Position numbers and translations under genes: made by a program | Source of the DNA: Acidimicrobiia bacterium | Lineage (GTDB): Bacteria; Actinomycetota; Acidimicrobiia; IMCC26256; JAGPDB01 | Direction: 5' to 3' | Assembly: GCA_018057765.1 (NCBI GenBank) | Contig: JAGPDB010000001.1 | Location: 62,001 to 126,000, forward strand | Length of the DNA: 64,000 nt | Notes under the pieces: generated by a model | The model's input: only the letters and a program-made list of their open reading frames with translations | Database searches by the model: none | Told to the model about the DNA's origin: nothing | In this document: positions 1-8,966 of the stretch, piece by piece | Layout of the letters: each line of letters starts with the position of its first letter | Numbering within the stretch: the stretch's first letter is position 1

Positions 1-274
1 CAGCATCAACAATAAATATTGGAATCTTAATTACATCATCTTTTAAATAAGACCACGACAACCCACAAGCTATACTATCGCTAAATGCAAGAAGATAAAG
101 CTGATTTGTTAATTCAGATGAGCCAGAAAGCTCTTTAATCTCGTTTAGAAGCTCTTTGTAGCCTCTAAGGTGTAATCTATCCATAAAATAGCTTTGAGCT
201 CTCTCAAAGAAATCAGTGGTCTGTTTTGGAGTTGTTTCAACAACTTTAAAATTTAAAATCTTATTTATGCTCAA
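1..274 (-). CDS. Unknown protein, C-terminus beyond the window
   Basis: A minus-strand frame stays open from position 295 to the left edge, so the gene is cut by the window and its C-terminus is missing. I do not recognise the product. The visible part reads FFERAQSYFMDRLHLRGYKE followed by a helical stretch and then IKIPIFIVDA at the edge. The start is uncertain: a TTG at 272-274, just after the stop of the upstream gene, or an ATG at 182-184. Neither has a clear ribosome binding site. It lies 4 bp downstream of the 189-residue protein and probably belongs to the same transcript as lnt. Confidence 0.5.
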   Translation of the reverse strand, partial: MSINKILNFKVVETTPKQTTDFFERAQSYFMDRLHLRGYKELLNEIKELSGSSELTNQLYLLAFSDSIACGLSWSYLKDDVIKIPIFIVDA

Positions 275-278
275 AATA

Positions 279-848
279 TTAAGATTGCCTTGAATTCAAT
301 TGGTAATTGGCTGCATGGATGATAGTTTTTCGATCACGAAAATTCTTTTCAAAATCTACAATGATTTTTAGATCATCATGACTTAACATATCTAATTTAC
401 CAATAATTTCAGGTGCACTTAATATCTCATAATGATTGATGATTCCATTAATTCCACTTGCAGCAAATGCATGCTCGACATCTTGCTTAGTAATTTTTGA
501 TTCATCAAATGCAACGCGAACTTCATCTTCAGTGATTTTATGAGCAGCATCATTTTGTTCAATGTCCGAAATGTCTATTTGGTCGGCAAGATTACGAATT
601 GAGCTTTCTACAAAATCGATCACTTTCATAGCACCAACTACAACTTGGCCAGCAACTTCTTCCCCGCGTGCTTGAACTTCTTGTGCTACTTTTTCATCTG
701 GAATTAAATTTGTATTAGATGCATCTCTTTTTCCGCGATTCACAAACATTGTGAAAAATGTTGGAGCATTATCTTTGACGAATCCGAATGCACCTAGTGG
801 TGCGTAAATGAATAGATCTTTAGCTTTTTCTATATTCGTTTTTTCCAT
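279..848 (-). CDS. Conserved hypothetical protein, 189 aa
   Basis: I do not recognise a function. The N-terminal third contains a Pro-Leu-Gly-Ala segment (YAPLGAFGFVKDNAPTFF) of a kind common in actinobacterial hypothetical proteins. The middle is rich in charged residues and Val/Ala and could be helical (EEVAGQVVVGAMKVIDFVES). No signal peptide or clear membrane span is visible. Its ATG at 848 lies inside the end of lnt (stop at 830), a 19-bp overlap that implies translational coupling. A role at the membrane next to Lnt would be a guess from position only. Confidence 0.7.
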   Translation of the reverse strand: MEKTNIEKAKDLFIYAPLGAFGFVKDNAPTFFTMFVNRGKRDASNTNLIPDEKVAQEVQARGEEVAGQVVVGAMKVIDFVESSIRNLADQIDISDIEQNDAAHKITEDEVRVAFDESKITKQDVEHAFAASGINGIINHYEILSAPEIIGKLDMLSHDDLKIIVDFEKNFRDRKTIIHAANYQLNSRQS

Positions 849-2329
849 TTTGACTCCTTAGCCTTTAATACTACTGACCATAGTACAACTATTAAACATA
901 GAAAAGAAAACCAGTCGTGATATTGTGAGAAAAAAGAACGCGAAATAGACGTATTAACGCTACCTTCAATGAGTTTGTTCTTGAACATTTCAGACTGTGC
1001 AATCAATTCCCCGTCTTTACCAATTATTGCCGATTTACCAGAAACCGATGCGTGAATTACTGGTATTGAAAACTCTATAGCTCGCAATTTTGATTGCGCT
1101 AGATGTTGCTTAGAATTTCCCGAGAGACGATATGATCTATTGTTAGTAGTTATCACCATTAACTTCGTAGATGGTGTTATGGCTCTGTAGAAATCGTCTG
1201 TAAAAGTTGATTCAAAGCAGATTAATGATGTTATACCTTTTAGTGTTAAATCTTTTTTTCCAGGTGAAAAACCTTCACCAATATTTTTAAATACAGACCA
1301 TTTTCCAATAACATTTTTTAAAGGAACATATTCTCCGAATGGGACTAGCCTCTTTTTAGAATATTTTCCTATATATTTCATGTTCGAATTATAAAAGATA
1401 TTTGTATTGTAATAGTTAGCACCTTGATACGTATTAGAATTTATTATCATTAGAGATTTTGCTTTTTTCGCTATAGGTTTTAAATCTTGCACAAGCCTAT
1501 TGCTCTTATCAAATGGGTCTACATTAAAAGCAGATTCTGGAAAAACTATTAAATCTGGATTCGTATCTATATTTTTTGCTAAATCAATGTGTGAGTTTCG
1601 AAGATAGTCGTTGTCAATCTCATCTTTGGTTAAATATCGATTTATGTCATTTCCTTGAACAATAGTTATTTTATAATTAGGCTTAGTGTCATCTAAGACA
1701 TTATTTCCTAGAAAAAATGTAATTAGTAGAAAAGAAATTAATACTACATTAATAATATTTTGATTTTTTGTTAATACTTTTAGATTAAAACTAAAGATCT
1801 TTCTTTTGCTAAAAACCAACTCACTAAATTTTGCACTTATAAGAACGAATATAAAAGTAAGCAGTGCTCCCCCACCAGCGCGAATGAAATTATGCAAGTA
1901 GCTTATATTTATAGGAATTGTTGATATGTTTAACCAAGTAAATGAAAGTGTTGGTATGTGGCCCAGGATAAATTCAAAAGTACAAAATGAAATAGCAAAA
2001 TAAATTGTAGGTACAGATTTTATTGAAAACTTAGATCCCAAATAAATAAATATAAAAGCAAATATACCTTGTAACATAATAAAAGCAATTGTTGCAAAAC
2101 TTGAAAAATAACTAAGCCAATTGCAAACTATATTCGCATAGGTCACCCAACATATAACAAAATACAAGACATAATCTTTTCTTTTATAAGTTATATATTG
2201 TTGCCAGCAATAAAAAAGGTATCCAATGAATAAAATACCTAAAGGCCAGCTGCGATAAGGCTCTTGTGCAAGAGCCCCGAATATTCCAAAAATTAAAGCA
2301 GCGATGATATGTGAAAATTTATTTATCAT
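830..2329 (-). CDS. lnt: Apolipoprotein N-acyltransferase
   Basis: Lnt transfers a fatty acyl chain from a phospholipid to the N-terminal cysteine of lipoproteins in the cytoplasmic membrane. The 499-residue length fits the family. The first half is a bundle of hydrophobic segments. The second half is a nitrilase-fold domain with the three catalytic elements visible: Glu in DLIVFPESAFN, Lys in YSKKRLVPFGEYVPL and Cys in SLICFEST. A last hydrophobic segment near the C-terminus (FSFLCLIVVLWSVVL) matches the family topology. It starts 102 bp after the DUF4193-like gene and overlaps the following 189-residue ORF. Identification is firm. Confidence 0.93.
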   Translation of the reverse strand: MINKFSHIIAALIFGIFGALAQEPYRSWPLGILFIGYLFYCWQQYITYKRKDYVLYFVICWVTYANIVCNWLSYFSSFATIAFIMLQGIFAFIFIYLGSKFSIKSVPTIYFAISFCTFEFILGHIPTLSFTWLNISTIPINISYLHNFIRAGGGALLTFIFVLISAKFSELVFSKRKIFSFNLKVLTKNQNIINVVLISFLLITFFLGNNVLDDTKPNYKITIVQGNDINRYLTKDEIDNDYLRNSHIDLAKNIDTNPDLIVFPESAFNVDPFDKSNRLVQDLKPIAKKAKSLMIINSNTYQGANYYNTNIFYNSNMKYIGKYSKKRLVPFGEYVPLKNVIGKWSVFKNIGEGFSPGKKDLTLKGITSLICFESTFTDDFYRAITPSTKLMVITTNNRSYRLSGNSKQHLAQSKLRAIEFSIPVIHASVSGKSAIIGKDGELIAQSEMFKNKLIEGSVNTSISRSFFSQYHDWFSFLCLIVVLWSVVLKAKESKWKKRI

Positions 2330-2431
2330 CGCTTAATCGTTTTAAATTCCTCGACATTATTCGGGGTGATGTTTTTACTTTAATGATCACATCTTCATTT
2401 TGATTTGAAACTAAAAATGATAATTGGTATC

Positions 2432-2881
2432 TTAAACGCAATCGCGGCAAAGCATTTTCTTTTTGTCGGCAAGCATATGGTTTGGCAAAACCAAGAAACA
2501 TGAAGAACAGTGAAATTCACTTTCGCGACGTGGTACAACTTTAGTAGTTCCACTATCACCTATCAAAGGTGCTTCATCATCCTCTTCATCTTCTAATGCA
2601 CCTGCAGTGACTCTTTCTGCAAGAAGCGCATCCAGTGGTGCTTCTACATCATCTGGATGTAGTTCTTCTTCTAGATCAAGAACATCTTCGTCTTCAGCCG
2701 AATCATCTTCTGGTACTACACCAGTTTTATCTTCGTCATCTTCGTCTTCTTCATCTATAAGTTTGCCGGTGTCTACTTCTAAATCGTCGGACAACAGATC
2801 ATCATCGTCATCTTCTAATTCATCATCGTCATCAACATCATCTTCAAAATCGTCATCAACATCATCTTCAAAATCACTCAT
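2432..2881 (-). CDS. Acidic DUF4193-like zinc protein
   Basis: About the first 100 residues are almost entirely Asp and Glu, with a near-perfect tandem repeat of FEDDVDDD at the N-terminus. The C-terminal part has a short zinc-binding module: EFHCSSCFLVL and then LCRDC, i.e. two CxxC pairs. The CSSCFLV element before a final CxDC is the hallmark of actinobacterial DUF4193 proteins, which have an acidic N-terminus and unknown function. A typical AGGAG site precedes the ATG by 5 bases. The Ser-rich frame on the opposite strand (2607-2906) is the antisense shadow of this acidic tract. The family call is fairly safe; the role is unknown. Confidence 0.82.
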   Translation of the reverse strand: MSDFEDDVDDDFEDDVDDDDELEDDDDDLLSDDLEVDTGKLIDEEDEDDEDKTGVVPEDDSAEDEDVLDLEEELHPDDVEAPLDALLAERVTAGALEDEEDDEAPLIGDSGTTKVVPRRESEFHCSSCFLVLPNHMLADKKKMLCRDCV

Positions 2882-2905
2882 GGATTCTCCTTTTTTACGC
2901 GGGTG

Positions 2906-2911
2906 AGTATA
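2906..2911 (-). promoter_or_regulatory. -10 box upstream of the DUF4193-like gene
   Basis: On the minus strand TATACT lies 24 bp before the ATG at 2881. It sits inside a short inverted repeat (CGGGT at 2900-2904, ACCCG at 2912-2916). No convincing -35 box is seen. A leader with the AGGAG site would follow. Confidence 0.4.
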
Positions 2912-3029
2912 ACCCGATTTTCATTAGAAATTCGTAATTTCGGCGTAATCTTCTAATATTTTTTGTAAATTGTCAAGAAAAATAATGCATTTAGTACAAA
3001 AAGAAATAAGCAAATGTTTCAATATGCAT

Positions 3030-3155
3030 AAAAAGAAGCCTCATTCGCTTTTGGTGCCAAGCACGAATGCAAGTTGTCTACTCAGCGAAGAGACTTCAAT
3101 TAACTCCCCCCACGTAATTCAACAATTAATTTTGGTGACTCACGTTTATAGGAAT
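3030..3155 (-). ncRNA. Candidate small RNA or long 3' leader downstream of thyX
   Basis: The 365-bp gap 2882-3246 holds no convincing gene. On the minus strand it has a perfect TTGACA at 3185-3190, an A/T-rich stretch with a weak -10 (TTAAAT, 3161-3166), a run of six G around 3107-3112, and a terminator-like hairpin at 3042-3069 followed by CTTCTTTTT. This order (promoter, about 120 bases, terminator) would suit a small RNA. No known RNA family is recognised: it lacks tmRNA ends and the paired C-rich loops of 6C RNA. It could equally be the thyX 3' region. Confidence 0.25.
3042..3069 (-). terminator. Hairpin with T-rich tail
   Basis: Arms CATTC and GAATG enclose a second paired element GCTT/AAGC with a 2-nt bulge on one side. 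On the minus strand the hairpin is followed by AGGCTTCTTTTT. It probably ends transcription coming from thyX or from the candidate small RNA. Confidence 0.4.
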
Positions 3156-3246
3156 AATACATTTAACAAAAAAAGATGTGCTCTTGTCAACTCGAAGCAA
3201 TTTGTTTTTTGGTATAAAATACTGCTAGTGAAATAAGATTTTAAGA

Positions 3247-4863
3247 TTATTTACTGTTTGCAAGTTGACGTTTTTTTTCTGCAGCTCTTTCAGAATCCAA
3301 ACGTTCAAGTTCGTATTCTCCATAATCAACATATTTCATTGATTGCGCTATTGCTTTATGACCTGCAACATCTCGTATTAGAGTATGCATGTCTTGGGCA
3401 ACTTCACGATAAGCAATATGGCCTTGGGGAGCTGAACGAAGTTCACACATGTGCATTGCTTCACGAGCATTCATTTGCATCACATAACGAATCTTATATT
3501 GTAAGGCAACAGCATATGATGCACCTACAGGAAAACGTTCACTCAACGAATCATGTAAATTTTTTGAAGTCTCTAAAATATCTTCAAACTCTTTTTGAAC
3601 GCCCGCCTCAATAACAGCCTCAGGTATATCATAACCGTGGTGAGGTGTAAGTTGTTGCCATTCAATAGTGAGCATACGATGTCGTTGTAGGTCACGGAAG
3701 GCTCCGTAATCACTTAAAACATCAAATCTATAGTCTGTCCTCTCGAATGCCCTGCCTGGCTTGTGGCGTCGATTCTTGCGGTCTCCGACGTAAGCATTTA
3801 AAATAGCTAGCTTCTCATCGTGGGTTAATTTTTCAACATCTCTAATTAATTCAGATTCACTTTTATGAGAATGACTATACAAAATTGCAGCAACCACTTT
3901 ATTTTCACCATCAGGATCAAAGTCTGTTAAAGTCACATTTGCTGGTTCAATTTTTGCTTCTGTCAGATCTGATTCAAATAGTCTTTCAATTTCACCAGAA
4001 ACATCTTCCTGTGTCTGTGTGAAATAATTAGACCATTCGCCACCACGATCAGGACGGTCTACACGAGCCAAAAATGAAGGAATAACTTTTCGCAATTCGA
4101 TCAACATCAAATGTGCATATTCACGCATTTCTATTAGCGGATGCGCATTCATTCTTAACAATAGAGCTTCGTATGCTTGACCTGTTCCGTACATACCAAC
4201 ATTGGATAATGTTGCAGCAGGAAGCAAACCCCTTACAGAGTCACATGCTTTTGCTTTGATTGTCATTTTGTAGACGAAATCAGAATCACTAGGTGATTTT
4301 GGGTAGCGTTGTTTTGCCCAATCAGAAAGCTTTGGTAGTAAGGCTGAATAACCATCAAAAATAGAATCAATATCACCAATATATCTTGCTCCTAAAGGCG
4401 AATCCAATATATCGCTAGGTCGTGCATAACGATAGCGACCACCTAGTCGTGTGTCGTAAGGTATGTAACGAGTAGATTGCTCGAGGTATGCCATCAATCT
4501 TCCCCACTCTAAAACTTTTGTGAGGATATTACTTGCTTGTTCGCAAGCTAAATGAACGCCACCAAGCTGGGCTACAGAATCATCACCGTATTCGAAGAAT
4601 ATTTTTTGATATAGATTTTGAGCATGTTCTAAACCTACTGTTGCATCTAAAGTCACATCACCAGATGTATCTAGTTCACCAACAAACTCATCGAGAAATA
4701 AACGTCGCAAACTTTTATCACTTCTCGAGTATCTAGCAAATAAGGCTCCGCGTACCACTTCTGGTAAATTGGTCAGTGCAAAGACTGGTCCTTCTAGGTT
4801 TGTAAAATATGGAGTTAAAGCTTTTATCTCTTCATCATTGAAAGTTTCATGTGCATACATCAT
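3247..4863 (-). CDS. Two-domain ThyX-like FAD-dependent thymidylate synthase family protein
   Basis: ThyX enzymes methylate dUMP with FAD and methylene-tetrahydrofolate. At 538 residues this protein is about twice the usual ThyX length and looks like two ThyX repeats. The first has the SxRY half of the signature (YLEQSTRYIPYD, residues 127-137) but no RHR; the second has RHR (residues 394-396, DLQRHRMLTIEWQQL) but lacks the following Ser and Glu positions. Both keep an LP-then-R region, and the second keeps MNAREAMHMCELRS. Two-domain homologues annotated as ThyX are, to my knowledge, found in other Actinobacteria, but activity cannot be assumed. The gene stands alone with its own promoter. 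Confidence 0.75.
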   Translation of the reverse strand: MMYAHETFNDEEIKALTPYFTNLEGPVFALTNLPEVVRGALFARYSRSDKSLRRLFLDEFVGELDTSGDVTLDATVGLEHAQNLYQKIFFEYGDDSVAQLGGVHLACEQASNILTKVLEWGRLMAYLEQSTRYIPYDTRLGGRYRYARPSDILDSPLGARYIGDIDSIFDGYSALLPKLSDWAKQRYPKSPSDSDFVYKMTIKAKACDSVRGLLPAATLSNVGMYGTGQAYEALLLRMNAHPLIEMREYAHLMLIELRKVIPSFLARVDRPDRGGEWSNYFTQTQEDVSGEIERLFESDLTEAKIEPANVTLTDFDPDGENKVVAAILYSHSHKSESELIRDVEKLTHDEKLAILNAYVGDRKNRRHKPGRAFERTDYRFDVLSDYGAFRDLQRHRMLTIEWQQLTPHHGYDIPEAVIEAGVQKEFEDILETSKNLHDSLSERFPVGASYAVALQYKIRYVMQMNAREAMHMCELRSAPQGHIAYREVAQDMHTLIRDVAGHKAIAQSMKYVDYGEYELERLDSERAAEKKRQLANSK

Positions 4864-4870
4864 ATGTATT

Positions 4871-4876
4871 ATTCTA
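4871..4876 (-). promoter_or_regulatory. -10 box of the ThyX-like gene, leaderless type
   Basis: TAGAAT on the minus strand lies exactly 7 bases before the first ATG at 4863, so the transcript would begin at or next to the start codon. No ribosome binding site is present. The same arrangement recurs at other genes in this window. Confidence 0.5.
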
Positions 4877-4946
4877 CGTCGAAATGCTTAGTAATACTGT
4901 TAATCTAATCGGAAATATCGGACATTTATATTTGTCGGTTGGACTC

Positions 4947-7502
4947 TTAAGAAGAAATGCGAACAATATCGCGAAAGCACATCTCAATTGTGTCTTCACA
5001 TAGATTTTTTAGCTTAGTTGTTGGTGCAACATTAGAAATTTGTCTAGATAGATCAAGAACAGATTTAAGCGCACGGACAAAATCGCCACCAGTTAATTCA
5101 CTTTGTTCTAAAATAGACATTAAGGTTTTACCTTGTGCCCAACGATATGCAGAACGTACCATTGCATAATCTGGTCCTCGAGTCTCATTTAAGCCAGCAT
5201 CACGCTCATCTTGATTTAGACGTTTTAAAAATTTCTCGGCCATATTAAAAATTCTCGTAGTCTCTTTTGTCAGTGAAGTACTAGTAACTTCATCTTTTGA
5301 TCTAGCTTCAAATACAAAAGCAGAAAGTACACCAGTAAACTCTGGGACAGTTAATTCATCTAGTAAACCACTAGAAATTAAATAAGCTATTACTAAATCA
5401 GCCTCAGCATTAATTCCAGAAAGTACTAGACCACGATCAGTCAGACTCCAATCATCAACAAATTTATAATCTTCGAGTAATACAAGTATGCGTTCAAGTT
5501 GGCGAGCTAAGGTTTGACCTCGGGATTTAACCTTCTTCGTTAGTTTTTTTATATCATTTTCTAAAATGGAATAATGATTAAGTAGCTTCGACTCGTCTAA
5601 TAATTTCTTCGCATTGTGATTTTCATTTGGTTTTTTAGATTTTAAATCAGAATTTTTAAGAAATTTTCTTAACATTATTGAAGTTCCAAGTTTAAAATGT
5701 TTAGTTCGCGGTGCATAAGGTGCTGGTAACTCAATGTGGCCAATAACATTTACTTCATCATCAAAATGTTCTGGAGTTAGAAGTTGTACACGTGCATTTA
5801 AATCAACAACTCTTAATGTGGCTTCATAACTTGATGCTACTTTTTGGATAACAACACAAGAAGAACCATGTCTATATGTGTCTATTATATCGCCGGCATG
5901 TATGCCAGCAAAAATAGATCTCTGTCGCATATCAGAATTTTTCGTTTTAAATTCCTTTTTCTTCGTAATCGATTCTTTATAAACTTTTGCGTCAAACTGT
6001 CTATCAGTTATTTCAAAACTGTTTCTAATGTCTTGTTGTTGTCTTTTCTTTAGCGATAAGGTTCTCTCTATAGAAACAATTGCATCATCACTTTGGAACT
6101 GAGCTAAAGATAAGTTAAGAATATGTCTAGCATTCGCTGGTGTATAATTTTTTATTAAATTCATTGCCATGTTATATGTTGGACGAAATAGAGATTTCAA
6201 TGCATATGATCTTGTAGATGCAAGAGTAGCAGCTTGTTCGAAATCAACAAAACGATTCCAACAAACTATAGTATTTCCAAATTTATCAATTCCTCTCCTA
6301 CCAGCTCTACCAGTAAGTTGAGTAAATTCACCTGGAGTCATAATGTCGTGATGCATACCATTAAATTTCGTTAACTTTTCAACTACAACTGTTTTAGCTG
6401 GCATATTTACACCAACAGCTAATGTTTCTGTAGCGAAAACAACCTTTATTAATCCTGCAATAAAGGCTTCTTCCACAGCTTCTCGAAGTGGTGGAATTAA
6501 ACCAGCATGGTGAGGCGCAATTCCACGTTCCATTGAATAAACAACATCATCACAACCTAGAACATCAAATTCATTATCACTTAATTCTCCTAAATGACGA
6601 TCACATATCTCTCTTATACTTTGTTTCTCATCGTGTGAAGTTAATGAAATATTTGCACGGGTACATTCTTCAATAGCATTGTCACAACCATTGCGTGAAA
6701 AAATGAAAAAAATTGCTGGAAGCCAGTTTTTACCTTCTAAATAATCAATTAAATCAAAACGTGATGGTATTAATATATTATTTTGTATTTTTGAATGTTT
6801 ATTAGGTTTTAGTATGTGTGTAAGATCAGGATGTACAACAGAATTATTTTCTTTAGAGTTCAAAAGTGGCATTACCTGCATACCTTGACGTTTTATTCGA
6901 AATGAATACCAGTAAGTTAAAGGAACTGGACGTATCTCGTGAATAATAACTTTTGTTGCACCTCTAACTGTAGTTAGCCAATCACCCACTTCTTCAGCAT
7001 TAGAAACAGTTGCACTTAGACAAACTAAATCAATTTCAAAAGGAAGCTGGATAATGATTTCTTCCCATACAGCTCCTCGTGTTCTATCGGATATATAGTG
7101 AACTTCATCTAAAACTACATGTGTAACATTTTTTAAAGAAGTTATATCTGCATAAATCATGTTTCGCAAAACTTCAGTTGTCATGATCGTGATTGATGCT
7201 CGGGGATTGATAGAACGATCACCAGTTGCAAGTCCAACATTTTCTTTACCGTAAAGCTCAATGAAATCTAAATATTTTTGATTTGATAAGGCTTTGATAG
7301 GAGTTGTATAAATAATTTTTGTTTTATTCTGTATTGCTAGATAAGCTGAGAAGTCTGCGATTATTGTCTTACCAGAGCCTGTAGGTGCAGCGACCAAAAC
7401 GCTCAAACCATCTTCTAAAGCAATACATGACTCAATTTGGAATTCATCTAATGTGAGTCCACGCTCATCACTAAATTTTTCTATTAAGTCTGATTCTTTC
7501 AT
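4947..7502 (-). CDS. helY: Ski2/Mtr4-like DEVH-box helicase HelY
   Basis: A superfamily 2 ATP-dependent RNA helicase of 851 residues. Visible motifs in order: Walker A APTGSGKT, TTPIKALSNQK, DEVH, SAT, a second RecA domain with TLAVGVNMPAKT and QLTGRAGRRG. The C-terminal part matches the DSHCT region of Ski2-like proteins in length and position. In Mycobacterium tuberculosis helY lies next to tatC, tatA and pafC-pafB-pafA, and the same order is seen here (helY, tatC, tatA/B, pafC, pafB). The start follows the 226-residue membrane protein gene by 26 bp, so it is likely the last gene of that operon. Substrates are not known from sequence. Confidence 0.9.
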   Translation of the reverse strand: MKESDLIEKFSDERGLTLDEFQIESCIALEDGLSVLVAAPTGSGKTIIADFSAYLAIQNKTKIIYTTPIKALSNQKYLDFIELYGKENVGLATGDRSINPRASITIMTTEVLRNMIYADITSLKNVTHVVLDEVHYISDRTRGAVWEEIIIQLPFEIDLVCLSATVSNAEEVGDWLTTVRGATKVIIHEIRPVPLTYWYSFRIKRQGMQVMPLLNSKENNSVVHPDLTHILKPNKHSKIQNNILIPSRFDLIDYLEGKNWLPAIFFIFSRNGCDNAIEECTRANISLTSHDEKQSIREICDRHLGELSDNEFDVLGCDDVVYSMERGIAPHHAGLIPPLREAVEEAFIAGLIKVVFATETLAVGVNMPAKTVVVEKLTKFNGMHHDIMTPGEFTQLTGRAGRRGIDKFGNTIVCWNRFVDFEQAATLASTRSYALKSLFRPTYNMAMNLIKNYTPANARHILNLSLAQFQSDDAIVSIERTLSLKKRQQQDIRNSFEITDRQFDAKVYKESITKKKEFKTKNSDMRQRSIFAGIHAGDIIDTYRHGSSCVVIQKVASSYEATLRVVDLNARVQLLTPEHFDDEVNVIGHIELPAPYAPRTKHFKLGTSIMLRKFLKNSDLKSKKPNENHNAKKLLDESKLLNHYSILENDIKKLTKKVKSRGQTLARQLERILVLLEDYKFVDDWSLTDRGLVLSGINAEADLVIAYLISSGLLDELTVPEFTGVLSAFVFEARSKDEVTSTSLTKETTRIFNMAEKFLKRLNQDERDAGLNETRGPDYAMVRSAYRWAQGKTLMSILEQSELTGGDFVRALKSVLDLSRQISNVAPTTKLKNLCEDTIEMCFRDIVRISS

Positions 7503-7528
7503 AATTTGTTATGACTATATTACGGCTT

Positions 7529-8209
7529 TTAGGAAACTGGTGTTGTATCAATAGGAATTGAAGTTATAAGTGGTTCAATGCTTGAATTAGTACTTTGAGA
7601 AGGATCTAGACCTGGGTTTAATGCAGGATCAGTATTTGGATCGCTTGGTACAGGCACATTATTGACAGGTGTAGCTGGCGTCCTATATTCAAGTAATGCC
7701 CCACCACTTATAGCTTTATCCAAATAAACATAACCAACTGTACCTATAAATAAAGCACATACTAAAGCAAAAATTAATTGATGCAAAATATTACTTCGAG
7801 ATTTATAAGACATTTTTTTACGATAGAAAATCATAGCTTCACTTAAAAGTGTTGCACTTAAGCTAAATGTTAAAGCAAAAAGTAATCCTTTAAAACCCCA
7901 GTGTTTTGACTTATCATCTGTAAAAAAGTAAAAGCCCACCATACCAATTGCAAATACAATATTTGAACTCCAAGCTAAAACTCTAGATATATAACCCAAT
8001 GGTGGACGTTTAAGAAAAGTAAATGCAGTAAAGCCAATAATTAAGCTGTATGCGAAAACAAAAGTCATACGAGGTTGGCGCATGATTAAGCCGCCAGGTC
8101 TTGCATAATAAACAATTAATGCAGCTGAAGCCACAATCAGTATTGATATCAATACTGAAACTGTAATATCTTTCCTAGTTTTAGAGATTGGTAATGATTG
8201 AGTTGTCAC
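7529..8209 (-). CDS. Unknown membrane protein between tatC and helY
   Basis: The 226-residue product has a short cytosolic N-terminus, about five hydrophobic segments (for example VSVLISILIVASAALIVYY and LIFALVCALFIGTVGYVYL) and a Pro/Asn/Asp/Thr-rich tail of about 60 residues that is probably disordered and outside the membrane. I do not recognise a family. It begins with GTG at 8207-8209, overlapping the TGA of tatC (GTGA), which indicates translational coupling with the Tat translocase gene. Confidence 0.75.
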   Translation of the reverse strand: MTTQSLPISKTRKDITVSVLISILIVASAALIVYYARPGGLIMRQPRMTFVFAYSLIIGFTAFTFLKRPPLGYISRVLAWSSNIVFAIGMVGFYFFTDDKSKHWGFKGLLFALTFSLSATLLSEAMIFYRKKMSYKSRSNILHQLIFALVCALFIGTVGYVYLDKAISGGALLEYRTPATPVNNVPVPSDPNTDPALNPGLDPSQSTNSSIEPLITSIPIDTTPVS

Positions 8210-8964
8210 CTTTTTATTATCCTTCCGAAAATAATTGAAGCCTCGTAAAATATATACATAGGCACAGCCATCAAGAATAGCGAATATGGATCCTGAGATG
8301 GTGTTATTACCGCTGCAAATATAACAATTATTAAAATAGCGGCTCTTCTCCAGCTACTTAGCTGTTTCGTTTTGATCACTCTTGCAATTAATAGGAAGCA
8401 AAGCAACACTGGAAATTCAAAAGAAAGACCGAATGCTATAAACATTAATACAACAAAAGTCACATAACCTGAAGCATTAATAACTTGATTATAATCAACG
8501 CCACCTGAGGTAAGTAAAAAATCTAATGCTTTAGTTAGAGTAAATATTGATACTGCCCCACCAAAAAGAAATAATAGAATTGAAGTTAAAATAAATGGTA
8601 TAACATACCTTTTCTCTTTTCGTTTTAAACCTGGTGTAATAAATCGCCAAAGTTGATAGAGCCATACCGGACTTGCAAAAATTAATCCACCATATGTTGC
8701 TACTTTTATTCTTAGTAAGAATCCATCTAAAACAGCAGTTTGAGATAATTTTGCACCTTTTTGTTTTGAAGCATGTGTATAAAACTCTGCTATCCACTTA
8801 ATGATATTCGGTGCAAATATATATGCAACACAAGCACCAAGTATCACAGCTATAAAACAAATGAATACTCTTTTTCTCAATTCAGCGAAATGGGACAGAA
8901 ATGGCATCGTGGAATCATTTGATTCGTTAGCTTTTGTGGTATTACTTTTAAGTTGTAATTTCAT
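8206..8964 (-). CDS. tatC: Twin-arginine translocase subunit TatC
   Basis: TatC is the receptor for twin-arginine signal peptides in the membrane translocase that exports folded proteins. The N-terminal HFAELRKRV motif, the conserved LYQLWRFITPGL segment, six hydrophobic spans and the 252-residue length all fit. The first 20 residues before MPFLSHF are polar and could be an extension or reflect an internal start. It follows tatA/B directly and overlaps the next gene by 3 bp. Confidence 0.93.
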   Translation of the reverse strand: MKLQLKSNTTKANESNDSTMPFLSHFAELRKRVFICFIAVILGACVAYIFAPNIIKWIAEFYTHASKQKGAKLSQTAVLDGFLLRIKVATYGGLIFASPVWLYQLWRFITPGLKRKEKRYVIPFILTSILLFLFGGAVSIFTLTKALDFLLTSGGVDYNQVINASGYVTFVVLMFIAFGLSFEFPVLLCFLLIARVIKTKQLSSWRRAAILIIVIFAAVITPSQDPYSLFLMAVPMYIFYEASIIFGRIIKR

Positions 8965-8966
8965 TA

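Noticed and set aside
2319-2501. 60-residue minus-strand frame between lnt and the DUF4193-like gene
   Set aside because: It overlaps the ends of both real genes and has no start signal or family resemblance.
2607-2906. Plus-strand Ser-rich frame of 99 residues
   Set aside because: It is the exact antisense of the Asp/Glu tract of the DUF4193-like gene (GAT/GAA read backwards gives Ser codons).
2970-3236. 88-residue plus-strand frame in the thyX gap
   Set aside because: No recognisable domain, no ribosome binding site, and composition like non-coding sequence; minus-strand signals explain the gap better.
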